Shown here: piece after piece, positions 41,017-53,300 of the stretch
How the letters are laid out: each line of letters opens with the position of its first letter
Numbering within the stretch: position 1 is the stretch's first letter
Origin: Ricordea florida
Lineage: Eukaryota; Cnidaria; Anthozoa; Corallimorpharia; Ricordeidae
Direction: 5' to 3'
Length of the DNA: 64,000 nt
Assembly (NCBI GenBank): GCA_949710005.1
Contig: OX453276.1
Location: forward strand, 3,664,201-3,728,200
Position numbers and translations under genes: made by a program
Notes under the pieces: model-generated
Seen by the model: the letters and a program-made list of their open reading frames with translations, nothing else
The model's database searches: none
Told to the model about the DNA's origin: nothing

Positions 41017-41019
41017 CAA

Positions 41020-41756
41020 ACGGAAAGCAGATTGTTTGTCTACAGACCAGCCGTTTGTCTGTAATCACCGGCTGAAGTCGATATTCCACTCAGTATTCCT
41101 GGCCGTTGAAATGTTACTATGATATCATACACACTGATAGTGATAAATAGTAACCCACAAAGAAGATAGAGGCTACCATATAAAAGATTATAGTGAGGTC
41201 CAAAGCTATCTTGAGCTAAACACGTTCTCTACATGCCGCCATGTTGAAAGTGATCACGTGATGATTTAACGCATGCACTGTTCCCGCCAATCCCGTCGGC
41301 CATACTATATTTTTTTAAAAAAACGCTCGCTTTTTCTAAGGGTGGATTTCAAGAATAAAGTCTCAATTAAACAAATTTGGCATCCTTAAAATTTTAAAAT
41401 TAAATAATCAAAGGGGAAATTTTTACTGTCAGCGATCGAATGAAGAAATATCATTAACCTTAAGAGTCATCAAACGTTTTCAAGCCTACCCAGGCCCTCG
41501 GATTTCACTTCAATTTTTAGCTAGGATGTCCGAACAGATCAAATTCTTCTAGGTGATAAAAACATCTCTTTAGACAGTCTTTAAACATTGCAAGGAGCCT
41601 AGAAATGTTTCTCAAAGGCTTTTGGCTCAATCTACCCTTTGGGTGCCCCTGAGGATTCGGAAATGGCGCCATTTTAAATGCTCATTCGCGAGTAAGGCCC
41701 GAGCTTTCTCCTTCGGTCGGTACCAAACAAAGATTTTTCACATTGTCTATCATCTT
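41020..41756. other. Upstream region of the DIDO1-like gene
   Basis: It should hold the promoter and 5' UTR of the DIDO1-like gene. I see no TATA box I would defend and no coding sequence. Confidence 0.4.
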
Positions 41757-41757
41757 A

Positions 41758-42113
41758 GGGCCTGTTTACATGGAAAGAGGGTGCCTCGGGTGGGTAGGGG
41801 CACCCTACCTAGTAGGGTTATAGATAGTGCGGTTCTACATGAAAGGTAGGGGCACCCTCCCTAGGGCCAAAATGGCGGATCGCAGACACATTTCAGAGGC
41901 AAACGCTTTTCAGTTAAGTGAATTGATCTCGACATATTTAATTCTCAAAAATGGTTGCGTGACACGACTTTGAAACGTTCCGAGACAGTCCTGCCGCCGA
42001 GTTTGGCGAAAATATAGTTCAGGCCCCGGTTGTTCAAAGGATGGATAACGCTATCCAGCGGATAAATCGCTATCCAGTGGATAAGTTCTGGCAAAAGAAA
42101 CTACGCTATCCAC

Positions 42114-42150
<37 letters not shown>

Positions 42151-42574
42151 CTTTGAACAACCGGGGCCAGAAGAGCGTGATACCTCAAATCTATTCAACG
42201 GTATAATAACGAATTGTGGGAAAATAATTTTCGATGTGATCGAGGAGTTTTTATGACAATGATTGAAGAATGGGCTCCATAAATCGGCCTGATCATAACA
42301 AGACATAGCCCTAGCCCCCCGAGCCAGTCTCCCCGGGGGGGAACTCCCATATGGAATGGACGGGGATGCTCGTCCACTCCATACGGGAGTCCCCCCCGGG
42401 GCTAGCCCTACCGTTTCGTTTTACATGGGCTTATGTCAACCAGAGTTAACCCTAGCCCCTAAGGGCACCCTATCTCGCATGTAGAACGAATCACATAAAA
42501 CAAAATAGAAGGGAAACAATACTATATAGGGTTCCCGTATCCCCCCGAGGCACCCTCCTCCATGTAAAGGCCTC
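41758..42574. mobile_element. Harbinger-like MITE (TTA duplication) with nested palindromes
   Basis: Ends GGGCCTGTTTACATGG and CCATGTAAAGGCCTC, flanked by TTA (or TCTTA) at 41753-41757 and 42573-42577. Inside is a second palindromic element (42022-42168, arms GGCCCCGGTTGTTCAAAGG) and a GC-rich hairpin near 42310-42410. No transposase. Confidence 0.7.
42022..42168. mobile_element. Nested 147-bp palindromic MITE
   Basis: Near-perfect inverted arms beginning GGCCCCGGTTGTTCAAAGGA and ending in the complement. They contain repeats of TATCCAGTGGATA and related sequence. Confidence 0.75.
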
Positions 42575-42964
42575 TTACAGTAGTTCACCTTACCTTATAT
42601 CAAACCGTCTGATAAACCCATTTATGTTTTTTATCTCCCACCAACGCAGCACCAGGCTTCAGAAATTCGCTTCATAACGTAGTCATTGCATATTGGGTAA
42701 GACGAACCACATGAACTGTTACATATTAAGCCATCATCAATTCATGCAAAATCCGGCCATTGCTACAGGGTGCAGGTTACTGCAGCAAGCTGTAAGGCGC
42801 ACATTGTACGTAATTGTTTCCCTTTACAGGCAGAGATCTCATGTATATACCCACCACGAGTCCCCTGTACGTAATTGAATGGTACGTTGACGTAACTGAG
42901 TGGTGCATTGAATAATTTGACGTGTGTTACGTAGTTGGGGACGTAGATATATGACATCTTTCCC

Positions 42965-43240
42965 ACGTGCAGCGTGCAACCATCGAGTTATGGACGCACG
43001 CCGGAGGTTGCTAAGCACGAAAGAAACGTAAGAGATGCTCGAGGCGCAGCAGAGAGCAACACTGGCTTCTTGGATGCTTAGAAAACCTCCCAAGTACGTC
43101 CAGAACTCGATAGTTGCGCAGCTGCTGCGTTTGACATTTCTTTTGTAACGCAGGACTTCACAGCTTGACAATCTGACGTCAACATGCGACCCATAGGCAA
43201 ATGGATCGCGCGTATTAGCCAATCATAGCGCGCACATTGT
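42965..43240 (-). repeat. Dispersed repeat, copy A
   Basis: Contains TGCAACCATCGAGTTATGGA, GCTAAGCACGAAAG and AACATGCGACCCATAGGCAA. A related copy lies at 55505-55800; segments are shared in both orientations, so the element is internally rearranged. Minus-strand ORF 42839-43222 over it is not a gene I can support. Confidence 0.55.
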
Positions 43241-43758
43241 TTCTTGGATGTCGCCATACCCGGGGGAGGTCCTCCCAGAAAAATTCAGGGTTGGGGTGTG
43301 CGGACCGCTTCCCAAAACCCTTACCATATTAATTTTATGACCTGACCAAAAAATTGTTCCCAATTTATGACCTGACCCTGTTTCAGAACTGCCGCATAAT
43401 TATTTTCCTAGTTCAGAACAATTTTAAAAGTATATGTTTATCTGCTTTTATTAGGAAGGTTGCAAGACTGCTTGTGCAAAGTTTCTAGCTCAGAATTCCA
43501 CTCTGTAATGAGACTGCAAAGATCGATACCCTATTTATGACCAAAACGGCTGTAAAACCATACCCTTTGGGGCCGTACAACGGCTTTGAAGAAAACTAAT
43601 GATCCAAGGAAGAAATATACCAGATACAACTGTTCTCAGGTTCAGATTTATTCTAGTACTGTGATGTACAACGTAAGTAGGTCCCTGGTTCGTTTGTCAG
43701 TGATCTATACCATTATTTCCAACACTAGCTAATGAAAATAATAATTATAATTATAATT

Positions 43759-43789
<31 letters not shown>

Positions 43790-43794
43790 CAATA

Positions 43795-43990
43795 ACAAAT
43801 TGGGAAATTATCGGGGATCAGACATCTAGAAGTGGTAACTCTAACTATGGTTGTTGGTGCACTTGGAGTGGTTACTAAAAGGTTAGATGCAGGGCTTGCG
43901 AAGGTAGGAATTACCATCAGGACGGGATTATTGCAGAGAACAACCTTGCTAGGAACAGCAAGGATTCTAAGGAAGGTGTTAGAAAGCTGA
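43795..43990 (+). pseudogene. 3' fragment of a LINE related to the one at 8719
   Basis: Translation in one plus frame gives TMVVGALGVVTKRLDAGLAK and LLGTARILRKVLES then a stop, parallel to GALGAVSVNFKEHM and LLGTAKILRKVLTL at the end of the 8719-10398 ORF. An (AAT)-rich stretch precedes it. Confidence 0.65.
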
Positions 43991-44590
43991 AGGAACAAGG
44001 ATTGACCTAAAAGACCTTTAGCCATTGGCTATGACTCGCGTTTTTGGTGTAAAATCGGTATGACATCTGCCAGAGCACAAGTGTTATGGTTACATAATGA
44101 TAATAATAGCGGAGCTCCACAGCGGCTCGAAGAGCCGCAGAGCGGAGCCCCATAACTACCGTGCGAGGATAGAAATTGAGAAAACCATGCGTTTGAGTTT
44201 TCATGGTCATCGTGGCTAGCGGCATGGCTCGCGGGCGCGTGCGCCTAGCGACGACGACGACGACGTTGACCCAACATGGCGGCCATAGTCATCCGGGATA
44301 TTTAGAAGGTCTTAAACCGAAACGAGGCTTTGTTTTTCGCGCAATGGCTCTTCCGTTGAGTCGCGAGCTAGATGTTTTTTTTTTTGACGATTTATTTCAG
44401 CTATCGAATCTTTAAGTAGTTGCGTACACCAGGCGTATTTAATAACTTTAGTGACAGCATTTTCAATGTGTGAGGGTCTGTGTGAGGAGCTCCGCTTTTA
44501 GGCTTGGCCAAATCTATTTAATATTATCGATGACGATTACGATGATGCAGACATAGTTTGATGCTACGCTGGTTTAAAATAATGAATTAG

Positions 44591-44763
44591 TAAAGGTAAT
44601 CATACGGTTTCGAGTTCAATTTGAAATTAATTTGCAAGAGTGAGTTTTTCAAAAAGCTGAAATTGCACGAGCCGCTTCGGCGAGTGCAATTTCAGCTTTT
44701 TGAAAAACTCACAAGTACAAATTAATTCCAAATTGAACGAGAAAAGCCGTATGATTACTTATT
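44591..44763. mobile_element. Palindromic MITE (about 170 bp)
   Basis: Inverted arms GTAATCATACGGTTTCGAGT / CCGTATGATTAC, with an inner perfect stem GAGTTTTTCAAAAAGCTGAA / TTCAGCTTTTTGAAAAACTC. Non-coding. Confidence 0.75.
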
Positions 44764-45017
44764 AATAATATAAACATGAAAAAATTCGCCTAGAAGAAGT
44801 ACCGGAAAATCTCATTGCGGACGGACAGGAAGTAAGCATTTGACGCGGATTTGACACTTTATTTACTGATTGGCTGATGAAGATCAGCTGATAATGCTAC
44901 GAACTCAAAGCGGTTCCTTTAAAAATAAAAAATATCATAATCCAGAAAATCGATGTGTAATTTGCACTGGTGTTACACTTTTTGCACTGGTATTACACTT
45001 TTTGCACTGGTGTTACA

Positions 45018-45050
<33 letters not shown>

Positions 45051-46104
45051 GAGTAATTTTTTCATGTATATTATTAATTATTTAAAAGCAGCGAAACATC
45101 AAACTGTCTGACCGTCCACTCGGTTGCAATGTGCAATTTTCTTTAAAACTAGACGCATATTTGCGTGAACGCGGGTTTTTCTGATATCCTGGCTCGTCAA
45201 ATGAAAAAGGAAAGGAGCCACAGTAGACATGTCGACCAAATTATTATTTTTCACAGGGCTCGTTTTCCTTTGTTCGTCCAGGCTTATTATATTGAATAAA
45301 CCCCGCTAATTAGCAACTGTCTTAAACCCTGGGGGAGGCTTTAATTGAAACAGGAGAGTGCGAGGAAATATTCCCGTCGCAACACACCCAAATGCATTAC
45401 ATTTAAGGCATGGAAAAAAGACCAGCAGTATTCGACAACACCACAGAGCCTACTTTCGGAATCTTTAATGTATTTGTCAAGTTTGTTTAGCGCGTACTTT
45501 GTTTTTTTGGTCGGCGTATCAAAAACAAAGAAAACAACATGTATATTATACTATTTTACAAAGGCAAAGCCCAGTACGTCTTTTAAGAACCTTCTTTCTA
45601 TTGAAGAGTGTCTGCGTGTGTATGTGCAGAAAACTATTTGTTTTCGGTCGATGTACGTGTGTCAAAACAATGAAGAAAAACATGTTTACCAGTTTAAACC
45701 ACACTTCTGTATCCTCGCCTACGTGAAAAATAAGCCAATTATTTTTAGGAATCTCCTGGATATGTGATTTATTCACCGAGAGCGCAGCCCGAGGTGAACA
45801 AATCACATATCCCCTCGTTGCCTAAAAATAACCCTTAGTTATTTATGTCAGACTGACGGCACTAGCTGCATTGATATAGCATGATTCTCGTTATGTTCAC
45901 TCGTAAATGTTCGCTCGTAAAGTGATCTCTCTCAAAGTTCGCGTCCCGACCAGTTCCGAAAACGGTCGACATCTTTTGGTGTGGGTCTATCGGGAACGGT
46001 GGGCATTTGTAAGCGGTTTGGGCGTGTCAGACACCATATTCGTGCTTAATTTCAACGACGCCATTTTCGTTCAATGCCACATATGCACGTTAATTAAAAC
46101 TATG

Positions 46105-46141
<37 letters not shown>

Positions 46142-46328
46142 ATGATACTATCACTATTTCCGCGTAATAGTGGTATAACAGCTAAATTCGATGGTATAAC
46201 AATGTTACCATGATAACACTGAACACATTACCTTTTTGCTTGAAAATGTAGGATTGCTACGCATAAATACCACGCAACGTTAATAACGTTGAGACATTTC
46301 AGTCACAGACTGGTGCACGTTGGTTTCT
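44764..46328. other. Intergenic stretch without a supported gene
   Basis: Holds a short triplicated motif TTTTTGCACTGGTGTTACAC (44960-45020) and an inverted pair around 45750-45830 (GGATATGTGATTTATTCACC and its complement). The open frame 45345-45767 has no recognisable features. Confidence 0.4.
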
Positions 46329-46510
46329 AACAATTATTCGCCGAAGGCGAAGTGATTATCGGTGAATATTCACTGAGACGAAGTCGAGGTGAATATTCAC
46401 CGATAATAATAATAATAAACAAAGATAAGTGATTATCGGTGAATATTCACTGAGACGAAGTCGAGGTGAATATTCACCGATAATCACTTCGCCTTCGGCG
46501 AATAATTGTT
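46329..46510. mobile_element. Palindromic MITE (182 bp)
   Basis: Arms AACAATTATTCGCCGAAGGC / GCCTTCGGCGAATAATTGTT. A GTGATTATCGGTGAATATTC hairpin unit occurs twice inside, separated by (AAT)n. The ORF frames over it are shadows. Confidence 0.8.
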
Positions 46511-46714
46511 TTAGTATGAATACAAAGGTGATTATTTCAAAAAAAAAAAATGCATCGTACAACACGAAAACACACACACATAGTACGACTGGCAGCCATT
46601 TTGTTCGTCAAGGTGATTATCGGCTGATAATCCAAGATAGCGAACCAATCAGAGCGCGCAATTTTGTATAATCACCCGAGTATTTATACTAAAATCACAT
46701 ATTAACTGAAGTAT

Positions 46715-46786
46715 GATGTAAGGGACATTATGCCCACAATTTTAACCAGCATAAATCAAAATTTTGGGCATAATGTCCCTTACATC
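46715..46786. repeat. 72-bp inverted repeat
   Basis: GATGTAAGGGACATTATGCC and GGCATAATGTCCCTTACATC, separated by about 30 bp. It lies just downstream of the myosin-MH2 gene stop. Confidence 0.75.
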
Positions 46787-46847
46787 CTCCTACCGATACC
46801 AAAAAACTGGCCTTGGCGACAGCAAACTGTCAAATGAATAAATAATG

Positions 46848-47341
46848 TTAAGATTTCTTTTTCGTTCTATCTGGCTTGCCCTCTTCAGACTTTTTCCTGG
46901 CCCAAACCTTTTTCTTGGGCTGTTCCGACTTCCCTGTGTTGCCATCCACTCTGTCCCCATCTTGAGGCAGCTGCGCTACGCCATGCGAGTCTGCTGTAGC
47001 AAGAAGCTGGGATCCAGAGGAGTCAGCCCCAGGACTTTTCAGACCGTTGTTGCTGACCTTCATTGTTCTCAAGGTCTCGATGGAAATCTTACGTACCGCG
47101 GACAGCTCTTCTTTTTTCCCATACAGGAAAGGATTTACTGACACCTCTTTTCGTGCCCATGCCTTTCGAGCGAACTTGGTTGTGTCGATGTCGCGCTGAG
47201 GGCGAACTTTGCGCTCGATGTTGGCCACAGCCATCAACTCGCGTGCCTTTGTCCCAGGCCTCGGGCGGAGGATAGCCGGCATTGAATTCATTTTTTCTCT
47301 TTTCGCCTCCAGTTGTCTTTCATTAGCGAACCTACAAGCAG
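46848..47341 (-). CDS. Last exon of the myosin-MH2 gene
   Basis: An acceptor with a long pyrimidine tract (CTCTTCGTCTATCAG) gives phase 1, matching exon 49075-49267. It reads ACRFANERQLEAKREKMNSM, then PAILRPRPGTKARELMAVAN, and ends Lys-rich (PDRTKKKS, stop). A basic disordered tail. Confidence 0.75.
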
Positions 47342-50300
47342 CTGATAGACGAAGAGAAAAAATAAAAAATCAAAGGTACCCATTGGTGAACTCGTGGATA
47401 AAATGTGAAAAGTTAGCAATACTAAGGAATGTATAGTATTTTCGTACAAGGGTCTTGCAGGGGTTTTCAAAATGCAACACGGTTTGGATTATCTTTCTCC
47501 GGCGCTAATAACTATATTTTGTTCTGGAGCACAGTTTCTTAAAATTGTTTGTAGGGATGTGAAGAGGAGTAGCTGTAGAGTTTGTTTACAATTCATTTTC
47601 CTGTCATTCAGAGATAGCGATTGCATCACTTTGCGTGACATAATCGACTATGAAGATGTAAGTAGACGACCATTTTAAGGTTTCATGTAACATGAAACTA
47701 CAAGACGACGATCATTATAATTACATGGGAAATCCAAGGTTATTACTGGCTCCAACGTCTCTTTTGTTACCCGTTTTCCGTGACATTCCTGACCCACCAT
47801 TCCAATACCTCGAGAATCCACGAGATCCACGAACTAATGATCAAGAAATAGTCTATAAATAGCAGCGAGGATATAGAATGCACTCATGTGGTGATGTTTG
47901 TGTTTTTTACTGTTTCTGAACACTTTTCAATAAATCTTCGACAATAATTTCAAAGCGGCTTTAGTTGCGCTTGACTACAACAGATGATTGGTCTAAAAAG
48001 CGCACGTCACCGACTTTTTCCGCCTATAAGAGTAAAAGTACAACAAACGGCTGCACGTGTTTTCCCACCCTTGATGCTGACATCAAGTCTACTGATTGGT
48101 TCACTGAGCTATGAGCATCTTTTTGTGAGTTGCACTGGTTTTGGCGTAATCGCAGACCATTGAAAACCGCCGTGATCCTCTACGTTTCAAATGCACCGGA
48201 AATACTGAACTAAATGTTAAGGGGTTAGACGGGTCGATAAATAGTACCTTTTAGAGTTGTATTCATTATTTCAAACCAGCGTAGCATCAAACTATGTCTG
48301 ATTGTTCATTTTGTTGCAATGTGCATTTTTCCTTTTAAGGTCAGATGGATGCTAGCTAGACAAGAATGCTCTGCATGGCAATGCATGTACCATAGCGTGA
48401 TGAGGTAAAGAATGAGTACCTATATGGCGCTCTTCTACCAGTATCAACGGAGATACGACATAAAAGGTTAAAGATGGCTGGCCATTGCGGAAAACACCCC
48501 GAGGAAGAGGAATCGAACTTGGCTCTCTGGAAACCAACCACCGGACGAATGTACAAGGGTAGACGCGCTTTGACCTACATTAATACAATATTGAAAGACA
48601 CTAACTTGGAAAGCGCTGATGAGCTACACAGAGCAAGAGAAAATGACGTAAGAGAAAGTATCTTCCATACTGGGTTCTCTCACTATGATAAGGGGACAGA
48701 ATCTATTTTTAGATCAGGAAACTATTTAACTGACCAATAGCTGATGTCCTTCTCATCACGTGGTTGTAATTTCAATGCGCCGTGGGGAAACCGCGCAGCC
48801 GTGGAACGAGATATAAATAGATTCTGCGCTAAAAATAGATTCTGTCTCCTTATCATATCAGACGCGGTTATGTTCTCTTTCCTCATTTTCTCTTATTATA
48901 TCAGACGGGGTTATGTTCTCTTTCCTCATTTTCTCTTGCACAGAGTTATGGAGAGGATTGGAGGAGGCGTACTAAATCAAAGCGAATGAAAACGCAGCCG
49001 AAGTGAAGTAAAGAAGATGTCAAAAACGACGTTTAAAAAAAAAAAAACAAACAAACAGTATGTGAATTATTCACCTGTGGCTTGCTCCAAAGCCGCTAGA
49101 ACATCCAGCTGAACCCAGCACGGTGTTTCCACATCCTCTTTTCCATCTTTCACAAAACTGATGAACACAGATGCACTGGACAAAATCGCAGTCTCCAAGT
49201 CAGGATTGAAAATCTGCGGCTGGCAGTAGTGGCGAACAACTTCCACAAACGATTCCCAGTCAAATACCTAACGAGTAAGAAATTAAGTCATTCAAGTTTA
49301 ACAGTGAAAACCAACAACGATCAGCGAAGATGATTCGGTGATCGGTAGAGGTTCAGTATACTGTTGAACAAGACCGAACATTCTCCGAAAATCTTCGGTG
49401 ATCTACACTCGGTTGTTTTTAAAGGCTTTTAAAAGTGTTTGCTTGTTTAAATCTGCAATATTTGTAGAGAGCAAGGCAAATGATTTACCAATCATAAGCA
49501 GAGTTGTGTAAATTAGTAACGAAGCGTTTTGTTCGACAGGGAGGCAAACATGTAATTTTTGCATAGTGCGCTCAATAGTCGTTTGTTTCGCAGCCGTCGG
49601 ACAAGCCAAATAACCCCGCTGCGTAAATGAAGAGTAGATAAGAATTAGGAGTGAATTCGGAAGGAGCTACTAAAAATCCGACAACTTCACCGTTGTTGGT
49701 TCAGTATTTATTTTGCGTTAATATATGGACGACGGGTAGCCGGTCGTTTCGCCTACAGGATGATTCGCCTACAAGTCGATTCGCCTACACTTGAGTCGAT
49801 TCGCCTACAGGTTCTGTGACGTTTCGCCTACACTGAAGTCGATTCGCCTACAACCCAATACCCTAGAAAAGTAAATTAGTATAGGAGAATTATCACTTTT
49901 AGCGACTACAGTTTTACTCGCCTCATAGAACAGAAGAATAAAGTTTACTTTAACTCAATGGTATATGTGTGTTATCGGATTAATTTTCTCCGAAGCGGAC
50001 AAGAAAACAGCGCGCAGACTATGGCTGGGGTAAGGTATAAAGTGTGACTTTTTCCGTATTGTTATTAGTCTTCTATTGTTTATACTTGTGACTATCTTGA
50101 CAACAAGAGCTAATCTACAAATTGTAAAAGACAATTTTAAAGATAATTTAGTAGCGGCTCGGGTAAGGTATTAAAGTGTGACTTTTTTTCCGTATTGTTC
50201 TTGGCCTTCTATTGTTTATACTTGTGACTGCGATAATTCTCCTATACTAATTTACTTTTCTAGGGTATTGGGTTGTAGGCGAATCGACTTCAGTGTAGGA

Positions 50301-53300
50301 GAAACGTCTCAGAACGTGTAGGCGAATCGACTCAAGTGTAGACGAAGTGACTTGTAGGGGAATCATCCTGTAGGCGAAACGACCGACATCCGGACGACGC
50401 AGTACTACAAATGTATAGTGTTCCATTACTGATGAAATACTACATATCGCGTTTGATGTAAGATATCAAAACACAAGATACAGTGTTTCATCACATATCA
50501 AAACCCAGAAAAAGTTTCGCTAAATTGCAGAATATCCGGCCACTTCATTTACATACTGATGAATAAAAATAGAGTCAATTGTAATGCGGACCTCGTTACT
50601 TTTTAGCGAAATTCGAGGCGTTTGATACGTGAAGAAACTCATGTATCGAGTGTTTGATACAGTTTCTCATCAGATACCCAAACACGTCACAATGCTTGAT
50701 TTCCTTTGTCTTTTTTTAATTGAATTTGAGAAACATTGTTTGCAATATGTTTACGACTATATCACCCCTTGGGAAACTAAAACTCCCTTTGTTCTATTCG
50801 TTGGTAGAAGGGTCTATTCTGCTGCATCAAAGTACCTTAACGACCTTGTCTATGACAAGACTTCCTTGAGAAGAGATCACTTCTTCCGATAGAAAATGTC
50901 CCTTGGAGGAGAAAATTGATACTGTTAGAAATTGCTCGGTTTTCTTAAGTTCTGTTTTGATCTGCTAGTTAATTAGATTTTTATTGACATTTCGAGAGAC
51001 CAGATCGATTCACCTCGAGAACAATGCAATCATTTTTAATTATTTCGCAGTTCAAAATAGGGAGAATCAGGGGCGGATACAGGGTTATTTACAAGGGGGG
51101 GGGGGGGGGGGTGTCTGATATCAATCGGCCACCAAAGGAAATGTTAAGTCAAAATTGTCCCGCAATGTGGCAGGAAAAAAAGACTCTGCATCACAACGAC
51201 GTTCAATGTTTTGTGTTGCTTCCGGATATCTCGTATCGTTTCCGGTTTCCTGCATAAATATTCAACTCCGTTTCGCCACCCTTGTACATTGTGAGGCTGG
51301 TTGGCTTCGCAAGATTTTTGACACCGGATGTATTTCTAGCTTATATCATTATAAATTCTTTTATCTTTAATGATTATTATTATTATTATTATTTCATCGT
51401 TTTGTTTTAGTTATTTATTTTTAGCTCGTGGAGCTTCAGCTCAAGAGCTATTGTGGTGGATGCTGGGAAATCACGAAGTCAGGATTAAACAATAGAATAT
51501 TCGGAACTCACGTGATCTTTGCGTGTTCGGTTCGGGTTCGGAAACGTGCAGCAGGACATGACACGTAGCCATTTTTAGCTCGTGGAGAGCTGTCGGGATG
51601 GTCAGGGAATCAGGATGTCAAGCGTAAACAATACAAAATATTCTATCGATTCTCGATCGTCTCAAGTTCAAGGTAACAAAATAGAACAAAGAAATAAAAT
51701 CGTAATTCAGTAAAGTGTATTGCACGGAATTTGAAACCACTCTACACGCTTGATAATTCGCAAAATAAGATCCCTGACCCAACATCGTACAGGATGCCTT
51801 TGTTTATTTATTTTTTTTCTGGGATGTTCTAATGGGGAGTGGCCAGCCACCCAATCCACCCCCACCCCCACCCCCCCTCCTCCTGGATCCACCCCTGCGA
51901 GACATCGGGAGAGAGTTTTAAAAGGGAATCCATCAGGAAATTGAGTAATTTCAAATTTCAGTGTACCAGCATAATTTAAACAATATCGACTTTTATTTTT
52001 GGACATTTCAAGGGCAATAGATATGATGAGTTATCTGAAATAGCACCAAAGACAATTTCTCATAAGAGTCCAAGAAAATAAATGTCAAATTTCACTGGAA
52101 CTGTGAAAACACAGGTAAAATTCTGACAATTTCTCAAATCTCTCCCTACCGAATGAAAGCACCTGCGGTGACAACGAACACCCAAACGTTTCACGCAATT
52201 CGTTGAAAACAAATTTCACAACAGTTTTGAGAACATAAGTAACTGGACCTGTCACTAATGGCGGACAAACCTTGGTGAAAGGTTAACAGATATCACATAT
52301 ACAAAATCAATGTAAGTATCTGGGCAACTGTGCCTCACCTACCCCTCCCCTAACCCAACAAGTTATAATCAGTTACAAAGTTAGCGTTAATGTTGGGTAA
52401 GGGGGGGGGGGGTAGGTGCACAGTTGCACAGATACTGACATTGATCCAAAATTTTTATATGTTCTTTTCTACATATAGGAACCATTTTATAACTGGCATT
52501 TATTATATAGACACCGATGAAATACCAGGATTTTTCCAGTGACGAAAAAATCATATCTTCATCGCGAAGATATTTTTATCTTTCACGTGTGAGGATATTG
52601 GTGTCGCCATGGTTACCAACATGATTAGCCAATTACAAGAGAGCTTCCCGCTCAGGCACGTGGCCGGTTCGTTTGAAATTTCATTCAAAAAATGTCTTCG
52701 AGGTGCGAAGACGGTACGGTTACGGGTGACTTTCTCGATGAGCAGCGTTCTCGTGTTGAAAAAATATTTTTCAACACTCGAAGAGAAATTTCGTATCTCC
52801 GCGCGGCCATGTAATATCTTCTATGTCTCCTGCAGAGCAAAACTTGTATTCGGGATAAAGAACTAAAAACAATCCATTTACCTTCACATAAACAGATTTC
52901 TTGCTTTTTCGAGTGACCCAAACGTTGCATTCTTCATCTGTGGCAATCTTGATTCCCTGAAAAACAATGCAGCGTCTTGTACCTCTACTGCACGACATCT
53001 TTTAGTGACCTAAACATTCTGCTACGAAAACAGCTACAAAAACTGCAACCATCATTTCATTGAATACTAAAATGGTGGCCGCGATTGAATTTTGTTCATT
53101 GGCGGGAAAAACGTCATAGCTGGCGCCCAGGTGGGCTCCTGCTGGCGCCCCGTTTTGGCGGAAAAACGTGACAGTCGCCATTTCGCGAAAAAATAATCTA
53201 CGGGTACAAGTTGAGATTACAGCGCTCGACCAATCAAAATTGAGGAATTCTGTTGAATGCATTGCAGATAAATAAATCAACCAATGGAGATGTTAACTGG

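Noticed and set aside
45345-45767. 140-aa plus-strand ORF
   Set aside because: No domain, no splice or family support, and it lies among palindromic repeats.
50629-50892. 87-aa plus-strand ORF
   Set aside because: Composed partly of a local inverted repeat (GTGTTTGATACAGTTTCTCA-like); no protein features.
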